A DNA stretch of 64,000 nt. It comes from Enterococcus sulfureus ATCC 49903. Lineage in GTDB: Bacteria; Bacillota; Bacilli; Lactobacillales; Enterococcaceae. Of this stretch, positions 36,424 through 45,376 are shown in pieces (the first letter of the stretch is position 1; each line of letters begins with the position of its first letter). The notes under the pieces are model-generated. The model saw only the letters and a list, made by a program, of their open reading frames with translations, ran no database searches and was not told the DNA's origin. Made by a program: the position numbers and the translations under genes. The DNA lies in NCBI RefSeq assembly GCF_000407605.1, contig NZ_ASWO01000001.1:248001-312000 (forward strand). Direction: 5' to 3'.

Positions 36424-36437
36424 TAGAAACGTTTCTA
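36424..36437. promoter_or_regulatory. Distal LacI-type operator
   Basis: TAGAAACGTTTCTA is a perfect 14-bp dyad centred 84 bp from the proximal site, about eight helical turns, so a tetrameric repressor could loop the promoter. Confidence 0.7.
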
Positions 36438-36456
36438 CAGAAAGCTTTTTTATATG

Positions 36457-36487
36457 AAAAAAAACCACTCGCGGATGTTCGAGTGGT
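36457..36487 (-). terminator. Intrinsic terminator of the folate S-component gene
   Basis: ACCACTCG pairs with CGAGTGGT, with a long T-run on the minus strand, just after the stop at 36496. Confidence 0.85.
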
Positions 36488-36495
36488 CCTTGAAA

Positions 36496-37035
36496 TTATG
36501 AATTTAATTTAATAGCGGCACGTCTGACGATACGATCTAACGTCGTGACACTTCCAAAGAAGTACACTAGACACGTTTGGATCGGGAAAAAGATGACCGT
36601 TTTGATCAAACGTGGTCCCCAGATCACCCAACTAAATAAGGGTTGACCATACATGATCGACAACCAAATGGGTGTCAAACAAAGATTGATCACTAGGGTA
36701 ATCGTCAATACACAACCTAATGCGCGTTTTAGAGTCACTGGTTTTTGATAGAAAAACCAACCATAGATGGCGCCAGCTAAAAAAGCATTGAATGTAAATC
36801 CGATAAAAAATGAGGACTTAGCAAATAGTGCCATTCCTAGAAAATCAGCTAATACACAGCCGATCCCCGTCCACAAAGGACCAAATAACATTCCCATGAT
36901 CATCGTGGGAACGAATGAAAAACTGATCGTTAGAAATTGCGTTTCAATCCCTAACATTTTACCCAAGATCGCGATCAGTGCAATCAAGATCCCCATCAAG
37001 GCGATCATTCGGGCATTTAATTTCTTGGTGTTCAT
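36496..37035 (-). CDS. folT: Folate ECF transporter substrate-binding component
   Basis: 179 residues with about six membrane segments; MALFAKSSFFIGFTFNAFLAG and the N-terminal ARMIALMGILIALIAIL helix with the small-residue pattern that contacts EcfT are typical of S-components. The THF riboswitch directly upstream identifies the vitamin as folate. The shared EcfA1-A2-T energising module is not in this window. Single gene with own promoter and terminator. Confidence 0.87.
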   Translation of the reverse strand: MNTKKLNARMIALMGILIALIAILGKMLGIETQFLTISFSFVPTMIMGMLFGPLWTGIGCVLADFLGMALFAKSSFFIGFTFNAFLAGAIYGWFFYQKPVTLKRALGCVLTITLVINLCLTPIWLSIMYGQPLFSWVIWGPRLIKTVIFFPIQTCLVYFFGSVTTLDRIVRRAAIKLNS

Positions 37036-37074
37036 TTTAGCATCTCCTTAGCGAGTTGCTACACATGATATGCA

Positions 37075-37165
37075 GCGAATGCGAAGACAAAACCGCGGAT
37101 CTTCATCCTTCGTCCAATAGGCAACATCCCATCCTTTTGGCACTTAACGCTTTATCTCCTACTCT
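37075..37165 (-). ncRNA. Tetrahydrofolate (THF) riboswitch
   Basis: Minus-strand RNA contains the ordered THF-I motifs: GGAGATAAAGCGTTAAGTG, GGGATGTTG, ACGAAGGATGAAGATCCGCGG, with P2 formed by AGATAAA and TTTGTCT (37151-37157 with 37085-37091), P3 by CCAA and TTGG, and P4 by GGAT/ATCC. It lies 40 bases before the folT ATG. No clear terminator follows, so regulation is probably at translation initiation. Confidence 0.87.
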
Positions 37166-37171
37166 GATTTT

Positions 37172-37188
37172 TGTGAAGTGACTTCACA
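37172..37188. promoter_or_regulatory. Perfect 17-nt dyad at the folT transcription start
   Basis: TGTGAAGT-G-ACTTCACA is a perfect dyad placed a few bases after the -10 (TATAGT at 37194-37199; -35 TTGTTG at 37217-37222; spacing 17). It could be an operator or a 5' protective hairpin before the riboswitch. Confidence 0.5.
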
Positions 37189-37193
37189 CGTTT

Positions 37194-37222
37194 ACTATAC
37201 CACGCGGTGTTTTGAACAACAA
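37194..37222 (-). promoter_or_regulatory. Promoter of folT
   Basis: TTGTTG and TATAGT separated by 17 bases on the minus strand, upstream of the riboswitch. Confidence 0.55.
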
Positions 37223-37241
37223 TCGTTTTTTCACAAGTTTT

Positions 37242-37841
37242 CTATTTTTTTTCGAGTGTAATTTCAGAAAACGTTCGGCTTTGTGCTTTCGCTTTGGCAA
37301 AAACTGGAATATAAAAGAGACGACTAAGATTTTTTGCAATAAAGAAAGCTAACGTGAAATCGATCATACTATGTAAGATCCCTCCCACGCCCAATAGACC
37401 AAAAAGGAAGCCAAAGAAATTTTGATCAATCGTTGCTCCACTAATTGAACCTGTCGCATAAAATGCCCATACCATCGCTACTTCGGCTACAGCATGAATC
37501 ATCGCCATCACAAAATTAAATAATTGAAATTTTACTGGATGCGCGACAGTTTGCGGATACCGTTGAAGATAAAAGGCACCGATCGTAGCAAAAACAACAT
37601 GCGTCAGTGCTCTAGCCGCGATAATGAATGGTGTCGTAACTAAAAATCCAAAAGTAGTTCCCAGTGCGACTGCGATTGCCATCGTTGGTGAAAAAAACAT
37701 CGCAAGCATGACAGGTACATGACTAGCTAAGGTAAATGAAGCTGGGCCGATCACGATTTTTGGCATCATCATTGGAATCAAGATCCCCATCGCAATCAGT
37801 AATGCACCAATTGTCAATGAACGAACAGAACGAGTTTTCAT
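37242..37841 (-). CDS. niaX: ECF transporter S-component, probably niacin-specific (NiaX-like)
   Basis: 199 residues, six hydrophobic segments. The stretch GPASFTLASHVPVMLAMFFSP followed by AIAVALGTTFGFL matches the S-component family that includes NiaX; ARALTHVVFATIGAF is also conserved there. The niacin assignment is strengthened by two GTGTCAAGACAC dyads in its promoter, which resemble NiaR sites. It is separate from folT next door, with its own strong promoter. If the operator reading is wrong, another vitamin is possible. Confidence 0.75.
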   Translation of the reverse strand: MKTRSVRSLTIGALLIAMGILIPMMMPKIVIGPASFTLASHVPVMLAMFFSPTMAIAVALGTTFGFLVTTPFIIAARALTHVVFATIGAFYLQRYPQTVAHPVKFQLFNFVMAMIHAVAEVAMVWAFYATGSISGATIDQNFFGFLFGLLGVGGILHSMIDFTLAFFIAKNLSRLFYIPVFAKAKAQSRTFSEITLEKK

Positions 37842-37856
37842 ACAGTACTCCTTTAT

Positions 37857-37868
37857 GTGTCAAGACAC
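37857..37868. promoter_or_regulatory. NiaR-like operator, promoter-proximal copy
   Basis: GTGTCAAGACAC dyad between the -10 and the start codon of the niaX-like gene; identical 12 bases recur at 37903-37914, 46 bp away. Confidence 0.6.
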
Positions 37869-37881
37869 GTTTGATAATTTG

Positions 37882-37914
37882 ATTGTACCAGAATAGTTCC
37901 AGGTGTCAAGACAC
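37882..37914 (-). promoter_or_regulatory. niaX promoter with -35 box inside a second NiaR-like operator
   Basis: A consensus TTGACA (37904-37909) and TACAAT (37882-37887), spacing 16, on the minus strand. The TTGACA is embedded in the GTGTCAAGACAC dyad at 37903-37914, so repressor binding would exclude RNA polymerase. Confidence 0.7.
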
Positions 37915-37925
37915 TTATTTAGAAT

Positions 37926-37952
37926 AAAAAAAGACCCTACAAAAGTAAGGTC
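37926..37952 (-). terminator. Intrinsic terminator after rsmA
   Basis: GACCCTAC and GTAAGGTC form a short stem (one mismatch, AAAA loop) with a seven-T run on the minus strand, just behind the rsmA stop. Confidence 0.65.
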
Positions 37953-37958
37953 ACGTCT

Positions 37959-39403
<1,445 letters not shown>

Positions 39404-39404
39404 T

Positions 39405-40175
39405 TTACTCACCGATCCTAAACAAACGACGCGCATTTTGAGTCGTTTGTTGGGCTACATCCTCGACGCTCATCTCACGTAAGGCAGCGATCTCATCCAC
39501 TACATATTTCGTATAGCCTGGTTCATTGCGTTTACCACGAAATGGAACTGGTGCAAGATACGGCGCATCGGTTTCGACCAATAGACGCTCAAGTGGCACG
39601 ACCTGAGCTGCTTCTTTTACTTCAAGTGCTTTTTTAAACGTCACCACACCACTAAATGAAATATGCATCCCTAAATCTAAAAATTTCTTCGCCCACTCGC
39701 CATCACCACTAAAACTGTGCATGATCCCACCGATATCTTGGATATTGGCTTCTTTTAAGATTTGATAGGTATCTTCCATTGCATCACGTGTATGGATACT
39801 GATTGGCAAGTGAAACTCTTTGGCGATTTCGATCTGGCGTTTGAATACTTTGGCTTGAACTTCTTTAGGATCTTCCATCCAATAATAATCTAATCCGATC
39901 TCACCAAGCGCTACAACTTTTGGGAGCGTTAATTGCTCATATAGTCGTGTTTCAATTTCTTTTGTATAACTTCCAGCTTCTGTTGGGTGCCAGCCAATAA
40001 TGCTATAGATGTTTTTGTGATTTCGGCTTAGTTCAAGTGATTTCTCGATCGTTGGCGTATCAAATCCCACAACAGCCATTTGCGTTACGCCTAATTCTGT
40101 TGCGCGGACGATTGTTTCTTCGATCTCATCTTGGAACTGTTCAGCATTTAAATGAGTATGAGTATCAAAAATCAT
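39405..40175 (-). CDS. tatD: TatD family metal-dependent deoxyribonuclease
   Basis: 256 residues. Metal ligands: [36 protein letters not shown] and [18 protein letters not shown]. TatD proteins (YabD in Bacillus) are exonucleases active in DNA repair and RNA quality control. AAGGAGG stands before the ATG; the stop lies one base from the rnmV start, so the three genes form one operon. Length is normal. Confidence 0.95.
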   Translation of the reverse strand: MIFDTHTHLNAEQFQDEIEETIVRATELGVTQMAVVGFDTPTIEKSLELSRNHKNIYSIIGWHPTEAGSYTKEIETRLYEQLTLPKVVALGEIGLDYYWMEDPKEVQAKVFKRQIEIAKEFHLPISIHTRDAMEDTYQILKEANIQDIGGIMHSFSGDGEWAKKFLDLGMHISFSGVVTFKKALEVKEAAQVVPLERLLVETDAPYLAPVPFRGKRNEPGYTKYVVDEIAALREMSVEDVAQQTTQNARRLFRIGE

Positions 40176-40328
40176 ATGTGTTCCTCCTTAATTCTCTTTC
40201 ATACAATAGCATATTTTTCAAGATTTCTAAATGGAAAGCACTGATTTTTACTGAAAACTCAGACTTAGGCACGAGGTTTTGAGATTAGGTTTACCGTATA
40301 CTATCTATAAGAAATGGGGGATGTGAAG

Positions 40329-40925
40329 GTGCAACAGTTGATCAAACAATTACGCACACGATTCAAAACACCACAAACCAAACAAGAAGTTCGTACGAGT
40401 GCTAGTTATTGGTGTTTATTTGGTTTATTTACTTTACTTTGTCTTACATCACTTTGGGGAAAATTAGTTGTTATTCTCGCCTTTTTGGCGATTGCAGCGC
40501 TTGTCAATGGGCCCGTCTTATTTGTATTCGGCTTGATCTACACCGCTTTATTCAGTCTATTTCCACCACTAGCATTTTTATTTAGCTTGATTCTATTGAT
40601 TCGAGAATGTTTTTTCTTCGTTCGCAATTGGCGCTTTGGGATATTCGCGACTTATTTTTATGTCATGCCTTTTCTCTTTACTTGGCTTTTACATCAATCA
40701 ACTTATCCAGCTAGCGTAACGAAATGGAGTCTATTACTGATCAGTTTAGGTCTTTTTTATGGACTGTCCGAACTTGTGTATACGCGTTCTAAAAATAGTT
40801 TAGGTCTTTTATGGAGTGTTATTTCTTTACCTTATGATACGGTCTTGTTTGTGATTCCCAAACGATTTTCAACTCGTTTCTCTCGACAAAAGCATCTTTC
40901 CCCGGTACGAAAGCATTTTAAATAA
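40329..40925 (+). CDS. Small polytopic membrane protein of unknown function
   Basis: 198 residues from a GTG at 40329, preceded at seven bases by GGGGGA; an ATG at 40314 in frame is possible but has no ribosome site. The N-terminus is basic (about 20 residues), then four or five hydrophobic segments occupy residues 25-165, and a basic tail follows. I recognise no family. It is transcribed divergently from tatD and ends in its own terminator-like hairpin. Confidence 0.7.
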   Translation: MQQLIKQLRTRFKTPQTKQEVRTSASYWCLFGLFTLLCLTSLWGKLVVILAFLAIAALVNGPVLFVFGLIYTALFSLFPPLAFLFSLILLIRECFFFVRNWRFGIFATYFYVMPFLFTWLLHQSTYPASVTKWSLLLISLGLFYGLSELVYTRSKNSLGLLWSVISLPYDTVLFVIPKRFSTRFSRQKHLSPVRKHFK

Positions 40926-40940
40926 TATATGTAATTTTTT

Positions 40941-40984
40941 AGCAATCAAACGAATCTTTTTTGTTTTGTTCGATTGCTTTTTTT
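40941..40984 (+). terminator. Probable intrinsic terminator
   Basis: AGCAATC (40941-40947) pairs with GATTGCT (40972-40978), followed by seven T. The loop is large (24 bases, U-rich). Confidence 0.7.
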
Positions 40985-41041
40985 GTGATTTTCGCCTATT
41001 CTAAGGTTATCTATTAATTCTAGTTAAGGAGCGCTTCTTGC

Positions 41042-41950
41042 ATGATCTTCTTTTATTTTTGTCTCCTTCTGCTCGTAGGTTTTCTAGTGTATATCTTTTT
41101 TATCGAGCCAAGTCGCTTGCTTGAAACACATTATTTTATCCGTAAAGATAAGAAAAAAGTGTTGGATATTACAAGCGCGGCCGATCTTTATCAAGGAAAA
41201 ACTAGTATTGTTCTCGCGCAGATCAGTGATCTTCATTTTTCGCGGTGGTATCCACCACGCAAGCTAAATCGTGTGATCAAACAACTTTTAGTAACAAAAC
41301 CAGATATGATCATCTTTACCGGTGACTTGATCTCAAATTACGCGCATTGGCCTCAACGTAATACGAAAAAATTAGTTGAGAAACTAAAAAAATTACATGC
41401 TCCTTTAGGAAAGTTTGCGATTTTAGGCAATCATGACTATGCGCATGACGGACAATATTTTGTTCGTGAGATTTTTAAAAAGTCTGATTTCCAATTGCTC
41501 GTTAATGAACAAACTTATTTTACAAATGACCAAGTCTCTCTGACAATCGTAGGACTAGATGACGCAATCAAAGGTCATCCAACTTACAAGTATCAACAAA
41601 CTTTTGCCGATTGGCATATCTTACTCACGCATGAACCAGATAGCGTTGAAGTCATCCCGCATATCGAGCGCTTTGATCTAGTAATGGCCGGCCACAGTCA
41701 CGGTGGACAGATTCGCTTGCCGCGCTATCGTCCTACTCACAAAGGTTCAACAAAGTTCACACATGGTCTTTATCTCCTTGCAGAAAAAACTCTTTTATCT
41801 GTCAATACCGGTATTGGCATGACTGCGATCCCTGCACGATTAGGGGTACCACCTACTGTGACATATTATCATCTAGAAAAAGAAGAAAAAGCTGCCGTGT
41901 TAGTGCCAAAGAAAAAAGTAATGTCTAGAAAAAAAAGTGAACGAGATTAA
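41042..41950 (+). CDS. Membrane-anchored metallophosphoesterase (YkuE/YaeI-like)
   Basis: 302 residues. One N-terminal membrane helix (FYFCLLLLVGFLVYIFFI) is followed by a calcineurin-like domain with all five motifs: AQISDLHFS, IFTGDLIS, ILGNHDYAHDG, LLTHEPDS and MAGHSHGGQIRLP. YaeI/YkuE/LpxH-type enzymes of this form hydrolyse phospho- or pyrophosphate esters at the membrane, for example lipid-linked substrates. AAGGAG is ten bases before the ATG. The last residues KKSERD are encoded by a perfect palindrome shared with the convergent gene, and the two TAA stops overlap in TTAA. Confidence 0.88.
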   Translation: MIFFYFCLLLLVGFLVYIFFIEPSRLLETHYFIRKDKKKVLDITSAADLYQGKTSIVLAQISDLHFSRWYPPRKLNRVIKQLLVTKPDMIIFTGDLISNYAHWPQRNTKKLVEKLKKLHAPLGKFAILGNHDYAHDGQYFVREIFKKSDFQLLVNEQTYFTNDQVSLTIVGLDDAIKGHPTYKYQQTFADWHILLTHEPDSVEVIPHIERFDLVMAGHSHGGQIRLPRYRPTHKGSTKFTHGLYLLAEKTLLSVNTGIGMTAIPARLGVPPTVTYYHLEKEEKAAVLVPKKKVMSRKKSERD

Positions 41951-41966
41951 TCTCGTTCACTTTTTT
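41931..41966. terminator. Perfect 36-bp palindromic bidirectional terminator covering both stop codons
   Basis: AAAAAAGTGAACGAGATT is followed directly by its exact reverse complement. The convergent genes overlap by TTAA inside it and both end in a Ser-Glu-Arg-Asp tail because the DNA reads the same both ways. Confidence 0.92.
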
Positions 41967-43710
41967 GTGTTAATCCTTTCGCAATCTGATTTAGATTCCA
42001 TTCCATCATCGCATAGTAACTGTCTCCAATTTCTCCTTTTGGGGCAATCGAATCGGTGAACAACTCGCTATAGATCGGTTTATTGGTTTGTGTTGCGATA
42101 CTTTCCATCGGCTTTTTCGACACACTCGTCTCAACAAAGACAACAGGTACTGCACTATCTTTTAGACGATCGACTAAAGATTGAACTTGTTGTGGCGTGC
42201 CTTCTTGTTCAGTATTGATTGGCCAGATATACGCAAACGGTATGTCATATGCTTTTGAAAAATACTGAAAAGCACCTTCACTCGTCACGATCAAGCGATT
42301 CTCTCTAGGGACTTGCGCCATTTGTTGTCGAACCTGATCGTCTAGTTGTTGCAATCTTTGATTATACGCTTGCGCATTTTTTTGATAAGCTTCTTGATGT
42401 TCAGGATCTTTTTGGCTTAAAACACGCGCGATCTCCGTAACATATTTTTGACCATTTTCAAGTGCTAGCCAGGCATGTGGATCTAATTTATCGGATGTTT
42501 TTTCATTTGTACCATCGATGTATAATGGCTCAACAGTACGACTTACCGCAAAGTAATCCTGATTTTGTTGTTTGTTTGTCGTCTCCATCAATTTTTGGAA
42601 CCAACCATTCCCACCCGCTTCCAAATTTAAACCGTTATAAAACACGACCTCAGCCTCACTGACCTTGCTGATATCTTCTGGTAAAGGTTCATGCTCGTGA
42701 GGGTTTTTCCCTACCGGAACCATCGAATGGACATTTACGTGTTCTTGACCAACTTGATTGACAAGATCATATAAGATCGAATTGGTAACCACAACGTTCA
42801 TCTGATCTTCTTTCATCGTATCTGAAGAAAAGAAAAACAAGCTACCCATCCCTAAAACTGCAGCACTCACACCTACACTACGATATACACGGGCATACTT
42901 CAATTGGTGCTTCGGCGAGAATAAAAAGGCGAGAACAAATTGTGCTGCCGCAAACAATACGATACTTGATCCAGCTGATAAATTATAAACATACCCAATC
43001 CAGAGTCCAAAAAACGAAGCACTAGCACCAAATAATGCCGCGAGTGCTAACATATAATGCAGTCGTTTACTGAATAAAAAAGCTGTGGCTGCAGGTGTGA
43101 TCAACAGCGAGACGACTAACATCGTTCCAACGCTTTGCATCGCGGTAATCGAGACGACGGTTAACAGCATCATCAATAAATAATGAAACCACTGAACTTT
43201 TATTCCGGCCGCTTTTGCCATCATCGGATCAAAAGACGTCAAAAATAATGGACGGTAAAAGAGACCCAAAACGAATATCACAACAGTTGCAATCAAGATC
43301 GTCTGCCACATTTCAGTTTTGGTAACAGCTAAAATATTTCCAAACAACACATGAAATAGATCTGTCGAACTATTGGAAACACCGATCAAAATGACTCCTA
43401 AAGCTAAAAAACTACTAAAGGTGATCCCGATCGCTGTATCTTGTTTGATCACGCTTTGACTGGAAATCGACGAAATCAAAAATGAAGCGACTAAACCAAA
43501 GCATAGTGCTCCCCAGAAATAAGAGATGCCAAAAATATACGATAACGCTACTCCTGGTAATACTGCGTGTGAAATTGCATCCCCCATTAAAGACAAGCCT
43601 CTTAAAATAATAAAACAGCCCAACACTCCAGAAACGATCCCGATCGCAAGTGCGGTTACTAAAGCATGCTGTAAAAATTCATATTGCCTCAACGCGTCAA
43701 AAAAGATCAT
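41947..43710 (-). CDS. Manganese ABC transporter: permease fused to PsaA/EfaA-like binding protein
   Basis: 587 residues from the ATG at 43710 (AAGGAGG upstream; ATGA overlap with the ATPase gene). Residues about 1-275 are an ABC-3 family permease (MntB/PsaC type; GLSLMGDAISHAVLPGVAL). A further membrane helix (about 278-297) leads, without a lipobox, into a cluster A-I binding protein. Its metal ligands follow PsaA: His in GKNPHEHEP (about 337), His in DPHAWL (about 412), Glu in TSEGAFQYF (about 478) and Asp in FTDSIAPKGEIGDSYY (about 552). Glu at the third place favours Mn(II) over Zn. In other firmicutes these are two genes. Confidence 0.93.
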   Translation of the reverse strand: MIFFDALRQYEFLQHALVTALAIGIVSGVLGCFIILRGLSLMGDAISHAVLPGVALSYIFGISYFWGALCFGLVASFLISSISSQSVIKQDTAIGITFSSFLALGVILIGVSNSSTDLFHVLFGNILAVTKTEMWQTILIATVVIFVLGLFYRPLFLTSFDPMMAKAAGIKVQWFHYLLMMLLTVVSITAMQSVGTMLVVSLLITPAATAFLFSKRLHYMLALAALFGASASFFGLWIGYVYNLSAGSSIVLFAAAQFVLAFLFSPKHQLKYARVYRSVGVSAAVLGMGSLFFFSSDTMKEDQMNVVVTNSILYDLVNQVGQEHVNVHSMVPVGKNPHEHEPLPEDISKVSEAEVVFYNGLNLEAGGNGWFQKLMETTNKQQNQDYFAVSRTVEPLYIDGTNEKTSDKLDPHAWLALENGQKYVTEIARVLSQKDPEHQEAYQKNAQAYNQRLQQLDDQVRQQMAQVPRENRLIVTSEGAFQYFSKAYDIPFAYIWPINTEQEGTPQQVQSLVDRLKDSAVPVVFVETSVSKKPMESIATQTNKPIYSELFTDSIAPKGEIGDSYYAMMEWNLNQIAKGLTQKSERD

Positions 43711-44441
43711 TTCATTTCCTCCTTTCTTTCCAAAATAATGGTTTGAGTGCCGTAAGTTTTTGTAATCCACTGCGGAATGAACGTTTCTTTTGTAGGACCA
43801 TAGGCAATCAGCTGTTTATTCATCAATACGACTTGGTCAAAATAATCATCGACTTTACCTAGATCATGATGAACAATAAAAATATACGTTCCTTGATCGC
43901 GTAAGTCGCGTAACACTTCCATGATCAAATGTTCACTTTGACGATCGATTCCAACGAAAGGTTCATCTAAAAAAATCACTTTGGCTTGTTGTACTAGAGC
44001 TCGTGCGACTAGTACTCGCTGAAATTGACCTCCTGAGAGTTCACCGATCTGACGAGATGCAAATTCTTGCATCTCAACTTTTGCTAATGCAGTAAATACT
44101 TTTTCCCATTCATATTTTGTGATGCGCTTATAAAATGGGCGATGTGGATATAGACCAAGCGACACACATTCTGCTACTGTGATTGGAAACGTGCGATCGA
44201 TCTCGGCTTTTTGCTCGACATAGGCAATCTCTTTGCGACACTTGTCGATTGGTTGTGTATCGATCAAGGCTTTTCCACTAGCGGGGATCAGCTTTAATAT
44301 CCCTTTGATAAAGGTCGACTTCCCTGCCCCATTAGGCCCTAAAATCCCAATCAAAGCTGGGTGTTCAACTGTAAGTGTGAGATGGTCGACTGCTGGTTCT
44401 CCTTTGCGATAACTGACACAAAGATCGTTTATTTGAATCAT
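43707..44441 (-). CDS. Manganese ABC transporter ATPase (MntA/PsaB/EfaC-like)
   Basis: 244 residues. Walker A GILGPNGAGKSTFIKG, Q-loop YVEQKAEIDRTFP, signature LSGGQFQRVLVARAL, Walker B VIFLDEPFVGIDRQ and switch His in IFIVHHDLGKV are all canonical. It energises the fused permease/binding protein encoded next, whose ATG overlaps its TGA. A DtxR/MntR-type box directly before the gene suggests repression by Mn-loaded regulator. Confidence 0.93.
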   Translation of the reverse strand: MIQINDLCVSYRKGEPAVDHLTLTVEHPALIGILGPNGAGKSTFIKGILKLIPASGKALIDTQPIDKCRKEIAYVEQKAEIDRTFPITVAECVSLGLYPHRPFYKRITKYEWEKVFTALAKVEMQEFASRQIGELSGGQFQRVLVARALVQQAKVIFLDEPFVGIDRQSEHLIMEVLRDLRDQGTYIFIVHHDLGKVDDYFDQVVLMNKQLIAYGPTKETFIPQWITKTYGTQTIILERKEEMK

Positions 44442-44470
44442 AACTTCCCTCTTTTCGATTCTTTTTTATT

Positions 44471-44486
44471 TTTAGGCTTGCCTAAA
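44471..44486. promoter_or_regulatory. DtxR/MntR-family operator of the manganese transporter operon
   Basis: TTTAGGC-TT-GCCTAAA is a perfect 16-base dyad of the DtxR-family type, placed just downstream of the predicted start of transcription. Confidence 0.75.
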
Positions 44487-44496
44487 CTTTTGATTT

Positions 44497-44525
44497 AGTA
44501 TACCTTTATTTTTTTATTTATTCAA
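44497..44525 (-). promoter_or_regulatory. Promoter of the manganese transporter operon
   Basis: TTGAAT (44520-44525) and TATACT (44497-44502) on the minus strand, spacing 17. Confidence 0.7.
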
Positions 44526-44575
44526 GTATTCCTGAGGTATTTTAAAAATACTATAAAAAAGTAAGAGCTTATTTA

Positions 44576-44604
44576 TTGTAAGTCATAAAAAAATAGTGTA
44601 TGCT
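44576..44604 (+). promoter_or_regulatory. Promoter of the azoreductase gene
   Basis: TTGTAA (44576-44581) and TATGCT (44599-44604), spacing 17; AGGTGG lies 11 bases before the ATG at 44652. Confidence 0.65.
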
Positions 44605-44651
44605 AAATTCAGTTAAAAAATTAAAGATTAAGAATAGGTGGAATAAATTCT

Positions 44652-45272
44652 ATGAAAAACGTATTAGTCGTAAAAGGAAACAACCGTCCAGATGGAACTT
44701 CAACTGCAATGTATAACACATTTGTAGAAAATTTAGATGCAACAAAAGTAAATATCGATACATTTGATGTATTCGCTCAAGATATGCCTTATATCGGTCA
44801 AACATTATTTGATGCTTTTGGTAAAATGGCGACAGACAAACCATTTACAGATGCTGAACAAAAATTAATGGATATCCGTGAAATCGTACAACAAAAATTC
44901 TCTAAAGCAGACGTAGTCGTATTTGCTTTCCCAATGTGGAACTTAACGATCCCTGCTGCGTTACACACATTTATCGATTACATTTTCCAAGCTGGATACA
45001 CATTCTCATACAACCAAGATGGAACAATGAACCAATTACAAGCGGGTAAAGAAATTATTCTATTAAACGCTCGTGGTGGAATCTACTCTTCTGGTGATGC
45101 AGTTGCAATGGAAACTGCTGTAACTTACATGGAAAAAACATTCGGCGGTATGTTCGGAATGAACATCACTGAAGAAGTGATCATCGAAGGACACAATGCT
45201 GACCCTTCTAAAACAGCTGAAATCGTTGAAAATGGATTGAACCGTGTAGCTGAAGTAGCAAAATCTCTATAA
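44652..45272 (+). CDS. azoR: FMN-dependent NADH-azoreductase (AzoR-like)
   Basis: 206 residues with a flavodoxin-like fold. The phosphate-binding start is VVKGNNRPDGTSTAMYNTF, and VVVFAFPMWNLTIPAALHTF is the FMN/substrate motif typical of AzoR; LLNARGGIYSSG follows. Such enzymes reduce quinones and azo compounds by two-electron transfer from NAD(P)H and protect against thiol stress. The gene is strongly biased to preferred codons (GCT, GAA, AAA, TTA) relative to its neighbours, suggesting high expression. Single gene bounded by promoter and terminator. Confidence 0.9.
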   Translation: MKNVLVVKGNNRPDGTSTAMYNTFVENLDATKVNIDTFDVFAQDMPYIGQTLFDAFGKMATDKPFTDAEQKLMDIREIVQQKFSKADVVVFAFPMWNLTIPAALHTFIDYIFQAGYTFSYNQDGTMNQLQAGKEIILLNARGGIYSSGDAVAMETAVTYMEKTFGGMFGMNITEEVIIEGHNADPSKTAEIVENGLNRVAEVAKSL

Positions 45273-45284
45273 TCGAATCGATCA

Positions 45285-45321
45285 ATAAGCGCTAGAAGCT
45301 TCTAGCGCTTATTTTTTTGTT
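45285..45321 (+). terminator. Intrinsic terminator after the azoreductase gene
   Basis: AATAAGCGCTAGAAG followed by its exact reverse complement, then a run of T. Confidence 0.92.
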
Positions 45322-45344
45322 TTCTTTACGATTTAGCGTACACT
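45317..45344 (+). promoter_or_regulatory. Candidate promoter of the aldehyde dehydrogenase gene
   Basis: TTGTTT (45317-45322) and TACACT (45339-45344), spacing 16; the -35 lies within the T-run of the preceding terminator. Confidence 0.5.
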
Positions 45345-45376
45345 AAACTAAAACCTATCATATCGGAGAGTGACTT

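Noticed and set aside
41931-41966. Phage attachment or recombination site
   Set aside because: A GC-containing stem with A/T flanks between convergent genes is the usual bidirectional terminator.
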